In this document: in pieces, positions 42,781-52,196 of the stretch
Numbering within the stretch: position 1 is the stretch's first letter
How the letters are laid out: each line of letters opens with the position of its first letter
Assembly: GCF_900107795.1 (NCBI RefSeq)
Contig: NZ_FNRL01000022.1
Span: forward strand, 48,113 to 112,112
Length of the DNA stretch: 64,000 nt
Reading direction: 5' to 3'
Source: Chitinophaga terrae (ex Kim and Jung 2007)
Lineage (GTDB): Bacteria; Bacteroidota; Bacteroidia; Chitinophagales; Chitinophagaceae
Translations under genes and position numbers: made by a program
The notes under the pieces: model-generated
The model's database searches: none
Seen by the model: the letters and a program-made list of their open reading frames with translations, nothing else
What the model was told of the DNA's origin: nothing

Positions 42781-45225
42781 ATGAGAACATTATTGTTGCC
42801 GTTACTGGCGATAGGGGCTTGCTTTGTTCCTACCCTGCTAAGCGCACAAAAAATAAACACAACGATCACCGGTAAAATAACCGACCCGCAACAACACCCT
42901 GTAAGCGCGGCTACTGTTGCATTAACCAAAGGCGATCAGACCGTTAAACTTGCCATATCGGAAAACGACGGCAGTTACCGGGTAACCGGACTTTTCGACC
43001 CCGGGGCCTATACGCTGACCGTAACCATTGTAGGTATGCAGAAAGCAGAAAGAACAGTATCTGTTGACCCGGCAAAGAAAGAGATACTCCTTCCTGTTAT
43101 TGTACTGGAACCCCAAAGCAGGGCATTGAAAGAAGTGGCTGTAGCGGCAAAGAAGAATTATATTGAACAGAAGATAGACAGAACTGTGGTGAACGCAGAC
43201 GTCCTGATCTCCAACGCCGGAACCTCCGCCCTGGAAGTTCTCGAGAAAGCGCCGGGCGTCATGGTAGATGCAAACGGCGCCATCAGCCTGAAAGGCGCAA
43301 AAGGTGTTGCCATTTACATAGATGATAAGCCCAGTTATCTCTCCGGCATAGACCTGCAAAACTACCTGAGATCGCTACCCGCTTCCCTCATTTCGCAACT
43401 GGAGATCATGAGCAATCCTCCCGCCAGGTACGACGCCGCAGGAAACGGAGGTATCATTAATATCAAAACCATTAAACGTACTACCAGGGGTTTTAATATG
43501 GGGATTAACCTGGGTACCCGCGTTGCCAGGTATACTCTCTTCAATGAAAGCATGGACCTGAACTACCGGATCAATAAAGTTAACCTCTTTGCCAACCTGG
43601 CCTATGGTACACGCAACAGTTATAACGATATAAATATTTTCAGGAGATATAAAAATGAGGACGGCTCTACAAAGGGGATACTAGACCAGCAATCTTTCCT
43701 CCACAGGATGGGCTACGGGTTTAAGGCCGTAGCAGGCGCCGACTATTACGTTTCCTCCAACACTACCATCGGCGTACGTTTCGACGGCCTGTTAAGATTA
43801 CCTAAAGAAGACAAAACCAGCAATGGCACTATCTTCGATCAGCACGGCGCGCCCGATTCTGCAATTATTTCCGGCAACCAGGAGAGCGGAAGGTTCAGGA
43901 ATGGAGGCATTAACCTTAACTTCCGGCACGAATTCAGGAAAGACGGCCCCACGCTCGATGCCAATGCAGATTACCTGAACTACGACGTAAGAGGAAACCA
44001 GCATTTTGGCAACCGCGTGTATGTAAAAGACCAGTTTTATGCCGCCGATTCATTAACCGGCGTCACTCCCACAACCATCAATATCTTCACTGCCAATATC
44101 AATTATTCGCATCCCCTGAAGGGCAACTGGAACCTGGCAACCGGCGCTAAATACAGCGCTACCAATACTTCCAACGCCGCCAGCTATTTCAATATCGTAG
44201 GAGCCCAGTCATACCCGGATTTCGACAAAACCAATCATTTTCTATACAAGGAAAGTATCAAAGCTGCATACATAAATGCGAATAAAGAATTCGGTCGTTT
44301 AGCCGTCCAGGTAGGTTTAAGGTTGGAAAACACCGAGGTTCACGGACATCAGTTAGGTAATGAGCAAAAACGGGATTCGTCCTTTGCCCGTAATTACACC
44401 AACCTGTTCCCAACCCTGTTCCTTCTCTATAAGCTCGACAGCCTGGAACATCATCAAATGAAATTCAATTTCGGCCGCCGGATCGACAGGCCCTATTACC
44501 AGGACATGAACCCGTTTATTTCTCCTTTCGATAAATATACTTACTATGTAGGCAACCCTTACCTGCAGCCATCTTTTTCTTCCAGGTTTGAATTGTCTTA
44601 CATTTTCAGGAACTGGCTAACTATATCTGCCGGCTATACGAAAGCTAAGGACGAGGTAAATGAAACCATCGAAATAACAGACAACAAATATTACAGCAAG
44701 CCTGGCAACATCGGAGAAACAACACTGTTGAACCTGGGCATAGATGCCAGCGGCAGCCCGTATTCCTGGCTTTCACTGCAGGCTTCAGGCCAGTTGAACT
44801 TTGTACATGCTGTCAGTGATTTCTACACAGGAAAACTGGATACCAGGAGCAACTACGTTCATGTTCAGGGACTTGCGCAGTTCAAGCTCAAAAAGGACTG
44901 GCAGTTACAGTTAGACGGTTATTACCAGAGTAAGCTGACCAGCGCGCAGTTTGTCATTGCAGGAAGAGGAAGGGTCAATTTAGGCGTCGCCAAAAAGTTG
45001 TCGCAGGCAGCCACCATCAAGCTAAGCGTAAATGATGTCTTCTTTACCAATATCAGCAAAGGAGCCATAAACAACCTTCACCTGGCAGATGCCAGTTTCA
45101 GAACGCTGTCCGACTCCCGGGCAGTACAACTGGCATTGAGCATACGGTTAGGCAAGAAAATAGAAGGTCAGAAATCCGAAAGAACTACAAGTGCAGACTC
45201 TGAGCAAAACAGGGTCAAGTATTAA
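42781..45225 (+). CDS. TonB-dependent receptor-like outer-membrane protein with carboxypeptidase-regulatory domain
   Basis: The 814-residue protein has a signal peptide (cut near LSA/QK). A carboxypeptidase-regulatory-like domain (about 25-112, ITGKITDPQQHPVSAATVAL) and a plug with SALEVLEKAPGVMVDANGAISLKGAKGVAIYIDD in key parts come next, then a beta barrel with ARYDAAGNGGIINIKT and FNFGRRIDRPYYQDMNPF. This matches the outer-membrane beta-barrel receptors of Bacteroidota that are distinct from SusC. The ligand is unknown. It is the last gene of the ECF sigma operon, so the sigma may respond to a surface signal. Confidence 0.85.
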   Translation: MRTLLLPLLAIGACFVPTLLSAQKINTTITGKITDPQQHPVSAATVALTKGDQTVKLAISENDGSYRVTGLFDPGAYTLTVTIVGMQKAERTVSVDPAKKEILLPVIVLEPQSRALKEVAVAAKKNYIEQKIDRTVVNADVLISNAGTSALEVLEKAPGVMVDANGAISLKGAKGVAIYIDDKPSYLSGIDLQNYLRSLPASLISQLEIMSNPPARYDAAGNGGIINIKTIKRTTRGFNMGINLGTRVARYTLFNESMDLNYRINKVNLFANLAYGTRNSYNDINIFRRYKNEDGSTKGILDQQSFLHRMGYGFKAVAGADYYVSSNTTIGVRFDGLLRLPKEDKTSNGTIFDQHGAPDSAIISGNQESGRFRNGGINLNFRHEFRKDGPTLDANADYLNYDVRGNQHFGNRVYVKDQFYAADSLTGVTPTTINIFTANINYSHPLKGNWNLATGAKYSATNTSNAASYFNIVGAQSYPDFDKTNHFLYKESIKAAYINANKEFGRLAVQVGLRLENTEVHGHQLGNEQKRDSSFARNYTNLFPTLFLLYKLDSLEHHQMKFNFGRRIDRPYYQDMNPFISPFDKYTYYVGNPYLQPSFSSRFELSYIFRNWLTISAGYTKAKDEVNETIEITDNKYYSKPGNIGETTLLNLGIDASGSPYSWLSLQASGQLNFVHAVSDFYTGKLDTRSNYVHVQGLAQFKLKKDWQLQLDGYYQSKLTSAQFVIAGRGRVNLGVAKKLSQAATIKLSVNDVFFTNISKGAINNLHLADASFRTLSDSRAVQLALSIRLGKKIEGQKSERTTSADSEQNRVKY

Positions 45226-45237
45226 TTGAAGAAGGAA

Positions 45238-45259
45238 AGCCCGGTAATCCTGTCGGGCT
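45238..45259 (+). terminator. Weak terminator after the receptor gene
   Basis: AGCCCG pairs with CGGGCT around TAATCCTGT-type loop. A T tract is lacking, so stopping would be weak. Confidence 0.4.
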
Positions 45260-45265
45260 AAACTT

Positions 45266-46042
45266 TCAGGCTTCAGGACCAAGGATCGACAATGCCCCGT
45301 CTACAGTATAAGTACTTCCCGTAACATATGAACTGGCTTCGGAAGCCAGGAACAAAGCAACATTAGCCACTTCTTCAGGCGTACCTCCCCTGTGCATGGG
45401 AATAGTCGCTTCCACTTTCTTCATCTTCTCTTTATCTTCAATCACTTCTTTATTGATCGGCGTCAGGATCATACCCGGAGCAATATTATTGACCGTCATA
45501 CCAGTTGCCGCCACTTCCAGGGCCAGCGACCTGGTAAAGTTCCTCAACGCGGCTTTGGAAGCGTTGTAATGCGCATGTTCCGGCACATTCACGACCTCGT
45601 GAATAGAACTGACATTAATAATGCGGCTGCCTTTAAAACTGTTATTCCGGCGCTTAAGCCGGAGGAATTCCCGGCAGCAGAAGAAAGGACCGTATAGATT
45701 TGTTTTGATCACTTTGTCCCAATCGGAGGTCTGTATATTCTCTATCGTAACAGTGGGGCCGTTAATTCCCGCGTTGTTCACGAGGATGTCCAGGTCGCCG
45801 AATTCATCGACCGCCCGGGCAAAAAGCCGGGCAACTTCCTCTTCTTCCGACACATCAATCCCGATAGCCACTGCTTTCACTCCATGCGTTGCTATTTCTT
45901 TCATTACCTCTTCCGCTTCTTCTCCGCCATGATGATAAGTACCGATAATATTCGCGCCTTCTTTCCCGAATAACAAGGCAATAGCTTTACCAATACCGGA
46001 GCTGGCGCCGGTGACCAGAACATTCTTTCCTTTTAATACCAT
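45266..46042 (-). CDS. Short-chain dehydrogenase/reductase (glucose 1-dehydrogenase type)
   Basis: The 258-residue Rossmann protein has TGASSGIGKAIA near 12, VNNAGINGP near 88, the catalytic Ser in NVSSIHEVV near 145, YNASKAAL with Tyr-Lys near 158-162, and AYVTG-type C-terminus (SSYVTGSTYTVDGAL). It oxidises or reduces an alcohol or ketone with NAD(P). The FAH-family gene next to it on the same strand suggests catabolism of a sugar acid, which is inference. Confidence 0.88.
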   Translation of the reverse strand: MVLKGKNVLVTGASSGIGKAIALLFGKEGANIIGTYHHGGEEAEEVMKEIATHGVKAVAIGIDVSEEEEVARLFARAVDEFGDLDILVNNAGINGPTVTIENIQTSDWDKVIKTNLYGPFFCCREFLRLKRRNNSFKGSRIINVSSIHEVVNVPEHAHYNASKAALRNFTRSLALEVAATGMTVNNIAPGMILTPINKEVIEDKEKMKKVEATIPMHRGGTPEEVANVALFLASEASSYVTGSTYTVDGALSILGPEA

Positions 46043-46121
46043 AAAGCTGAAATTATGTGGGTGAATACGATGTAAACCGAAACGATATAAGTAAATATTA
46101 TACCAGTAATAACCCGCAACC

Positions 46122-46979
46122 TTACTTTCGTTGATACGCCCTCATGAGCTGCCTTGCGGTTCCCAGGTGATCAATTCCATATTCAATAACATCACCGGGG
46201 CTGAGGAAACGCTGGGGCATGCGCCCGGTACCGCTTCCGGCAGGAGAGCCGGTAGAAATGATATCGCCGGGGAATAAACCGAAAAATTCACTGACATAAG
46301 CAGTCAGCTCAGGAATGGGATGGATCAGGTCTGATGTATTGCCGTCCTGCATTATCTCCCCGTTCAACTTAAGCCAGATCCTGAGGTTCCCGGGATCGGG
46401 GATTTCATCTTTGGTTACGAAATAAGGGCCCAGGGGCGCAAAGGTGTTGCATCCTTTTCCCTTGTCCCAGGTGCCGCCCCGCTTCTTCATATAGGCCCGC
46501 TCGCTGATGTCATTGTGTAAGATATACCCCGCAATGTAGTCCATGGCTTGAGCAGTTTCGAGATTGGTACCCTCCTTTCCTATCACTACCCCCAGTTCTG
46601 TTTCCCAATCGGTTTCCAGGCTGTCTTTTGGAATGGTTACGCCATCGTACGGGCCATTAAGCGCACTCATTGCTTTCAGGAACAGGATGGGCTCCGCCTC
46701 AGGAATGAAGCCAGTTTCCCTGATATGGTCCTTGTAATTGAGCCCTACGCAAACGATCTTTCCCGGGTTGGCTAAGGGCACGCCTAAACGTTCTGTCGAC
46801 GGTACTTTCTTCAGTACGCGCCTGTCTTTTTCGATAAAGGCAGCCAGCCTGTCTAATCCGCCGTTCCCAAGGAAATCATTCGTATAGTCTTCCCCCAGTG
46901 CTGAAGTATCATACCATTCATCGTCGAGGAGGATGCCCGGCCTTTCGGCTCCTGGACTTCCGTATCTTAATAGTTTCAT
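46122..46979 (-). CDS. Fumarylacetoacetate hydrolase family protein
   Basis: From the ATG at 46979 (MKLLRYG) the protein has 285 residues, the usual size; upstream in-frame Met adds an unlikely extension. FAH-fold landmarks are CVGLNYKDHIRETG near 70, the metal ligands in DWETELGVVIG near 120 and ILHNDISERAYM near 150, and PGDIISTGSPAGSG near 235. Family members cleave C-C bonds in 1,3-diketo acids or act on related sugar-acid intermediates. It is likely functionally tied to the adjacent SDR. Confidence 0.85.
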   Translation of the reverse strand: MKLLRYGSPGAERPGILLDDEWYDTSALGEDYTNDFLGNGGLDRLAAFIEKDRRVLKKVPSTERLGVPLANPGKIVCVGLNYKDHIRETGFIPEAEPILFLKAMSALNGPYDGVTIPKDSLETDWETELGVVIGKEGTNLETAQAMDYIAGYILHNDISERAYMKKRGGTWDKGKGCNTFAPLGPYFVTKDEIPDPGNLRIWLKLNGEIMQDGNTSDLIHPIPELTAYVSEFFGLFPGDIISTGSPAGSGTGRMPQRFLSPGDVIEYGIDHLGTARQLMRAYQRK

Positions 46980-47120
46980 CTGTTGCGTTTTTATCCGGTT
47001 ACTGAAATGGAAGCTCAATAGCAAATGTATTCAAACAATACGTTATTTTCCTGTTGCCGCTTCCCGGAACGGAAATTGTTAATTGCGTTTCTTTTAAATT
47101 TAAATCAATAAATTAGTTGA

Positions 47121-48089
47121 ATGAAAGGCTTTTGGAGATACTTCTGGATCTTATACGCACTCTTCTTCGCCATCCCCTTCCCCATGTTCATTTATTACAT
47201 GACAGGCTACAGGAATGGGGAAGCAGGAACTAATCCGTGGCTGGCGCTGATCTTCCTGGCAACTGCCATCGTATTATGGTTAGTATTGCTTACTGGTTGG
47301 TTCAGGAAATGGGTGTTGTTCACTTTCAGCATGCAGAGAAATATCCGCCGCCTGCTGAAAGACGGCATAGTGAAAGAAGCCAGGATCGTCAAAAGCCGGG
47401 AGCTGATTTCTGCCAGCCGGGAATTTACAACCAGGGAAATAGTATGCAATCTTCGAAACTTTTCCGGCACAGAAATAACACAAACGCTGGTGATAAACGA
47501 CAGTCAGCCCGCTTTGCACAGGTACGAAGAAGGCAAAACCATACGGTTACGGATAGATGAAAAACTTAAGGCAGTACCTTACGTGATCCCCGACGGCGTA
47601 CAGGTAAGTATCAACAAGGGCAGGATCGTGTTGCTGTCTTTTGTCTGGTTGCTGGTAGTGATAGCAGTTGCCGGCTATTTTATTTATTCCTATCAACTGG
47701 AGAACAATGGAACAGGCTGGCGTTTTCTTAAGTTCTATCATCCGCTGGTGCTGGTTCCCCTGATACTGATCTTTACCGGTTTCGGGTTTCGTAAATTGTT
47801 GCAGATGCTTGGCAACACACCGGAGAAAGACCTGCAATTCAAATATTACGGGCTGCGGACAGATGCGGAAATTATATCCGCCTCCCAAACGGGTGCCTAT
47901 ATTAACGAACAGCCACAGATACGTTTTGAACTCCGGTACCGCGACAACCTGGGCGCAAGCCAAACTGCCACGTTGAAGAAAATTGTTCCGCTGATAGATC
48001 TTGGCTCGGTAAAACAATCGACCGTGCCCATTTTCTACCTGAAAGACAAACCAGGCCAGGTAATATTTGCCAGTGATATCGAAGGTTAA
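47121..48089 (+). CDS. Hypothetical membrane protein
   Basis: The 322-residue protein has two N-terminal helices (ILYALFFAIPFPMFIYYM and ALIFLATAIVLWLVLLTGW), a soluble region, and two further helices near 180 and 220 (IVLLSFVWLLVVIAVAGYFIY, LVLVPLILIFTGFG). The C-terminal domain is beta rich (IRFELRYRDNLGASQTATL), rather like DUF3592-type proteins. Function unknown. The lipoprotein gene follows 7 nt after its stop. Confidence 0.65.
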   Translation: MKGFWRYFWILYALFFAIPFPMFIYYMTGYRNGEAGTNPWLALIFLATAIVLWLVLLTGWFRKWVLFTFSMQRNIRRLLKDGIVKEARIVKSRELISASREFTTREIVCNLRNFSGTEITQTLVINDSQPALHRYEEGKTIRLRIDEKLKAVPYVIPDGVQVSINKGRIVLLSFVWLLVVIAVAGYFIYSYQLENNGTGWRFLKFYHPLVLVPLILIFTGFGFRKLLQMLGNTPEKDLQFKYYGLRTDAEIISASQTGAYINEQPQIRFELRYRDNLGASQTATLKKIVPLIDLGSVKQSTVPIFYLKDKPGQVIFASDIEG

Positions 48090-48096
48090 AAACAGG

Positions 48097-48765
48097 ATGA
48101 TGAAATTACAAAAGATAATAGGAATAGCGGTGGCGATGAGTTGCATGTCCTGCCACGAGATCGTTGAGTCGGTAAACGATACCTTTCATGGCGCGCCCAG
48201 GGAAAATAACAAACGACGCAGTGAAAATGTTACCTCCACCACTACCAGTGAAACCACCACTATCACTTATACTTCCCGCCAGCCGGATGAAGATAAAGGG
48301 TTTCTAAGCAATGCTGCCAGGCTTAGCGCAGCTGAAAATGCGCTACGCCGCCTGCCTGCATTCGCAGGAAAAGATATTTACCTGTATGAAGGTGTTCACT
48401 TCTACGACGACGGAAGGATCAATATGAAAGTGCAAAACCCCGACAATCCTGCTTATGTAGATGCGTATAGTTTCAATAAAGGGAGCTGGCAGGAACCGCA
48501 ACCAGTACAGCTTTCCGTACATGACGACATCGGTTCCCGGCTAGTAAAACTGGATGATCTGCATTTTAGCAGTGTAGCAACTCTGTGCAGGAATTTTAGC
48601 ATGAAAGCCGACAGTATACTGGGAGCAGCGCCATTAAGCCACGTGTATGCAATACTGCGAAAGAATACATACACCTGGTATCCGCAGTCGATCAGCGGAA
48701 GCAGGGAACGTTATTTTATCAGTTTTACCAAAGAAGGCGAAGTGGAGGATTTTTACCGGCAATAA
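48097..48765 (+). CDS. Hypothetical lipoprotein
   Basis: From ATGATGAAA at 48097 the protein has 222 residues with a lipobox (VAMSCMSC), a Ser/Thr-rich linker (TSTTTSETTTITYTS) and a soluble domain ending EGEVEDFYRQ. Signal II processing is inferred from the Cys near 17-20. I do not recognise the domain. Operon with its neighbours by spacing. Confidence 0.6.
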   Translation: MMKLQKIIGIAVAMSCMSCHEIVESVNDTFHGAPRENNKRRSENVTSTTTSETTTITYTSRQPDEDKGFLSNAARLSAAENALRRLPAFAGKDIYLYEGVHFYDDGRINMKVQNPDNPAYVDAYSFNKGSWQEPQPVQLSVHDDIGSRLVKLDDLHFSSVATLCRNFSMKADSILGAAPLSHVYAILRKNTYTWYPQSISGSRERYFISFTKEGEVEDFYRQ

Positions 48766-48775
48766 ATTAACTGCT

Positions 48776-49159
48776 ATGGAAGATGAAAAACTTTCAAACA
48801 GGCGTAACGCCAGCGATCACCTGGCCAATGAACGGACTTTCCTGGCCTGGGTGCGGACCAGCATCGGGATCATGGGGTTTGGCTTTGTAGTGGTTAAATT
48901 TTCGCTCTTCACCCGCCAGGTTGCAGCAGCTTTAAACACTGCCACACCTGTACCCCGTACCGGCTACTCCCATGCCATCGGCGTCATATTGGTAGCATTA
49001 GGCGGCTTGGTGATCCTGTTTGCATTTGTTCGTTACCAGGTAACAAAAAAACAACTGGAGGCTGGCGGTTTTTATCAATCCGGCACTCTTATCAAGATTA
49101 CAACAGCATTGATATTCCTTGTAAGCATCCTCTTATTGATCTATCTTGCCCAAACCTGA
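48776..49159 (+). CDS. DUF202 (YidH-type) membrane protein
   Basis: From the ATG at 48776 (MEDEKLSNRR) the protein has 127 residues with the DUF202 signature HLANERTFLAWVRTSIGIM, then two further helices (IGVILVALGGLVILFAFVRY and TTALIFLVSILLLIYLA). Family members are small inner-membrane proteins of unknown function. It starts 10 nt after the lipoprotein stop. Confidence 0.88.
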   Translation: MEDEKLSNRRNASDHLANERTFLAWVRTSIGIMGFGFVVVKFSLFTRQVAAALNTATPVPRTGYSHAIGVILVALGGLVILFAFVRYQVTKKQLEAGGFYQSGTLIKITTALIFLVSILLLIYLAQT

Positions 49160-49195
49160 CAACAGCTTCTTCTTCACCTGCTACGTCGCAAATAT

Positions 49196-50122
49196 TCAGG
49201 GCCGCGCCATGGGTTGCGACTGGCTGCAGATCCTGTTCCCGTTCAACATTATCCTGGGTGCGGGACCATCGGTGTGGGGATCGATATTGATAACCTGAGC
49301 CGCATCGGAGGGAATAACGCGGAGCTCCAGGCAATTGCCTGTCCAATCAAGATTGAAATAGATCCGGCTGTCGTCCGGCGACCAGGCAGGATACCATTCC
49401 CTGTTCCCGCTGCTGGTTACCTGCCGCAACCCTGATCCATCCATATTTATCATCCAGATATGCGATCCGCTGACAAAAGCTACCCGTTTATCGTTACGGC
49501 TGATGTCCAGCTGTTCCGGTTCTTCCGGCAAACCATTCAAATTCCTGAGCTGCTGCGCAGTGGAGAGATCTGCGCTACTTAAATAAAAAGCATTGGAGGT
49601 AACCATGAGCAAGCGCTGGTCCGAAGTCCAGGCATAATCATCCACCCCTTTGAAAGCTCTTAACTGCCGGCCGTCGCGGCTGAATACAGCCACATATTTG
49701 TCGGGGTACGTAGATGCAGGTTGCCAGATAAAAGCGATCATGGATTTATCAGGCGATAATTTAGGGATGCCCGACACGTATTTTCCAACCCTGAATGTTT
49801 TTATCACCCCGCCATCTGCATTGTAAATAGTGAAAGTAATATCATCGGAAGTCAGCGACTCCGAGTAGAACACTATCTGTGAGCCATCTCTCGCCACATC
49901 ATAACGCTCCTGGTGTGATTCTGCCGCATTGTTGATAATGCTCTTCTCTGTTCCTGAACGCAGATCTAAGATCTTAAATGCAGTATTTCCCGAGTAAAAT
50001 ATGCGGTCGGCGCTGCCGCTTCCCCCCGGGACATTTGATTTTTTATCTTTGCTGCATGCCGGTAACAAACAGCCTGCGTATAACAATACTGGTAAGACCA
50101 GCCACCTGAAATGTGTTTTCAT
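49196..50122 (-). CDS. TolB-like beta-propeller lipoprotein
   Basis: The 308-residue protein has a lipoprotein signal (LLPACSKDKKS, Cys about 24). Repeats of the PD40 type follow: KLSPDKSMIAFIWQP near 130, ISRNDKRVAFVSGSHIWMINMDGSG near 215 and AWSPDDSRIYFNLDWTG near 250. This is a propeller on the cell envelope, function unknown. It starts on the opposite strand to the kinase at 50271, with overlapping hairpins between them. Confidence 0.8.
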   Translation of the reverse strand: MKTHFRWLVLPVLLYAGCLLPACSKDKKSNVPGGSGSADRIFYSGNTAFKILDLRSGTEKSIINNAAESHQERYDVARDGSQIVFYSESLTSDDITFTIYNADGGVIKTFRVGKYVSGIPKLSPDKSMIAFIWQPASTYPDKYVAVFSRDGRQLRAFKGVDDYAWTSDQRLLMVTSNAFYLSSADLSTAQQLRNLNGLPEEPEQLDISRNDKRVAFVSGSHIWMINMDGSGLRQVTSSGNREWYPAWSPDDSRIYFNLDWTGNCLELRVIPSDAAQVINIDPHTDGPAPRIMLNGNRICSQSQPMARP

Positions 50123-50177
50123 ACTACAAAAATCCCCGTTTTCTCAACCCAGGTCAATCCCTTCCTTCCATGCTTTT

Positions 50178-50220
50178 CATCTCCCCTGAACAAGGGAGAT
50201 GGCCTCACCCTGTTCAGGGG
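50178..50220 (+). promoter_or_regulatory. Two mutually exclusive hairpins before the kinase gene
   Basis: CATCTCCC (50178) pairs with GGGAGATG (50194), and CCCCTGAAC (50183) pairs with GTTCAGGGG (50212), followed by ATTTTTCC. The stems share bases 50183-50185. The second with its T tract looks like a terminator and the first like its competitor, but whether this stretch is transcribed is not known. Confidence 0.4.
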
Positions 50221-50270
50221 ATTTTTCCGGATGGGTTGAAAAAAATCAGGGAAATTTATCAATTTAGGGT

Positions 50271-52196
50271 ATGAGGATTTTTATTTTCCTGTTGTTACTC
50301 CTGGCGGGTGAAATTGCCTTTGCCCGCCGTCCTTACCAGGCCCCCGACACCGCCCGCATCCGGCGGCTCTGCGATACGGCGGAATATTACCTTAAAAACA
50401 ACCAGCCGGATAGCGCCCGTCGTTATGCGCAGGCGGCGAATATGTTTGCACAGCAACAAAAGTATGAATACGGGTTGGCAAGGGTCAGTTATGTAATGGG
50501 GAAAGTTTATACCCGGCGGAATGAACTGGACAGCGCTTCTGCCGCTTATGAAAAGGCCCGCGACCTTACCGGGAAAGACAGCAGCTACCAGGGAAAACGG
50601 CTGTATGCACTGGCCACAGGCAACCTTTCGACTGTTCTGGGGAAAAAGGGATTCCCCGATAAAGAGCTGCAAATGTTACTGTCAGCCATCCCGCTTTTTG
50701 AATCACTGAAAGATAGTGCCGCGCTATCTGTGAGCATGTACAATATCGCATCCAAGTTTATTAACGCCGGCCAACCACTGAAAGCTTACCCCTACCTGAT
50801 GAAGAATATAGCGCTTGCTGTAAGGAAAGGACAACCGGAATCAAAGGCCTATTCATTCATTACTGCTGGCACGTTGTTCCTGCAACTGGATAGCCTTGAA
50901 TCTGCGGGGCATTACCTTTCTCTTGCCGCCCATGAACTGCGCCAGATTGGGCAAAGCAAATTATGGGGCGCCTTGTATACCTATATGGCGGTATACAAAA
51001 GTAAAAAAGGAGCGTTCAAAGAAGCGGAGCAATTATGCAGGCAGGCAGAAGATACAATTGCCAGGTATCCTGATAAGAATGATGCCTATAATCTGTTAAC
51101 CGCGAAAGTAAAAGTATATACAGCCGCGAAGAAATACCCGCAAGCCATTGCAGCAGCTACCGGGATATACAACCAGGCCAGGAAAGACAATTCTGCCTAT
51201 TTTCATTTATCGTCGCTGAAAGACCTCTATGAGCTGGAAAACAAGGCAGGACATCTGCAAGCTTCATTCAACTACCTGGAACAATATGTGGCGTTGAAAG
51301 ACAGCCTGGATCAGCGCCAGATGAAACTAAACCTCAACGACCTGGAGCAACGGTACCAGGTGAACGAAAAACAGCGGAGCATATTGGAGCTGACTAACCA
51401 GAACAACGAGCAAAAACTGGCTTTGCAGCAAAGCCGGTTCCGGCAACTGGTTTATCTATTTATCCTCACAGCCGCCGGATTGCTCCTGCTGCTTTTATTC
51501 ATTACCCTTCGTACGCGCCAGCGTATAAGCAGGCAACAACAGCAGCTGCTGGAACAGGAGCTGGCAAGGGTGCAGCAGGAAAAACAGATAGAAAATTATG
51601 TTTCCATGCTAAACGGGCAGGAACAGGAAAGAAGCCGGCTGGCCAGGGAATTGCATGATGGACTTGGCGGCAAACTCTCTGCTATCTACCTGCACCTGTC
51701 GAAACTCTCCGCCGAATCGGGCGATGTATGGTCGAAGCTTCACGGACAACTGGCCGATTCGATGAAAGAGCTGCGGCATATTGCACGGAACCTTACACCG
51801 GAAACGCTTTCCAGGTACGGACTTGCAGAAACGCTGAAAGACTATTGCCAGACGTTGAAGGATGCCGGCATTAACATTATCCTGCAGGTATTCAATATCA
51901 GCACCGACATTCCCTACCCTACCCAGCTTATGCTTTACCGGATAGTGCAGGAAGCTATTACCAACGCCATCAGGCATGCCAACGCCAACCGCATCCTGGT
52001 ACAATGTTCACAGCAGGATAACATTGTTTATATTACCGTAGAAGACGACGGGCGGGGATTTGATGCCGGCAGTATCACCGCCGGTAATGGACTGGCCAAC
52101 ATCAAAGCAAGAATAAACCACCTGAACGGGCAACTGGAAATAAGATCGTTTCCCGGCACAGGTACCATCATCAATATAGAATGCAAACTACCATGA
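50271..52196 (+). CDS. TPR sensor histidine kinase, NarL/DesK (HisKA_3) type
   Basis: The 641-residue protein has a signal peptide (cut near AFA/RR), a TPR-like sensor region of about 30-360, a coiled coil (NLNDLEQRYQVNEKQRSI), one membrane helix near 400 (LVYLFILTAAGLLLLLLFITL), then HisKA_3 with RELHDGLGGKLSA (phosphorylated His462) and a HATPase with EDDGRGFDAG and GNGLANIKARI. Its stop overlaps the response regulator start as ATGA, so the two form one operon. Confidence 0.93.
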   Translation: MRIFIFLLLLLAGEIAFARRPYQAPDTARIRRLCDTAEYYLKNNQPDSARRYAQAANMFAQQQKYEYGLARVSYVMGKVYTRRNELDSASAAYEKARDLTGKDSSYQGKRLYALATGNLSTVLGKKGFPDKELQMLLSAIPLFESLKDSAALSVSMYNIASKFINAGQPLKAYPYLMKNIALAVRKGQPESKAYSFITAGTLFLQLDSLESAGHYLSLAAHELRQIGQSKLWGALYTYMAVYKSKKGAFKEAEQLCRQAEDTIARYPDKNDAYNLLTAKVKVYTAAKKYPQAIAAATGIYNQARKDNSAYFHLSSLKDLYELENKAGHLQASFNYLEQYVALKDSLDQRQMKLNLNDLEQRYQVNEKQRSILELTNQNNEQKLALQQSRFRQLVYLFILTAAGLLLLLLFITLRTRQRISRQQQQLLEQELARVQQEKQIENYVSMLNGQEQERSRLARELHDGLGGKLSAIYLHLSKLSAESGDVWSKLHGQLADSMKELRHIARNLTPETLSRYGLAETLKDYCQTLKDAGINIILQVFNISTDIPYPTQLMLYRIVQEAITNAIRHANANRILVQCSQQDNIVYITVEDDGRGFDAGSITAGNGLANIKARINHLNGQLEIRSFPGTGTIINIECKLP

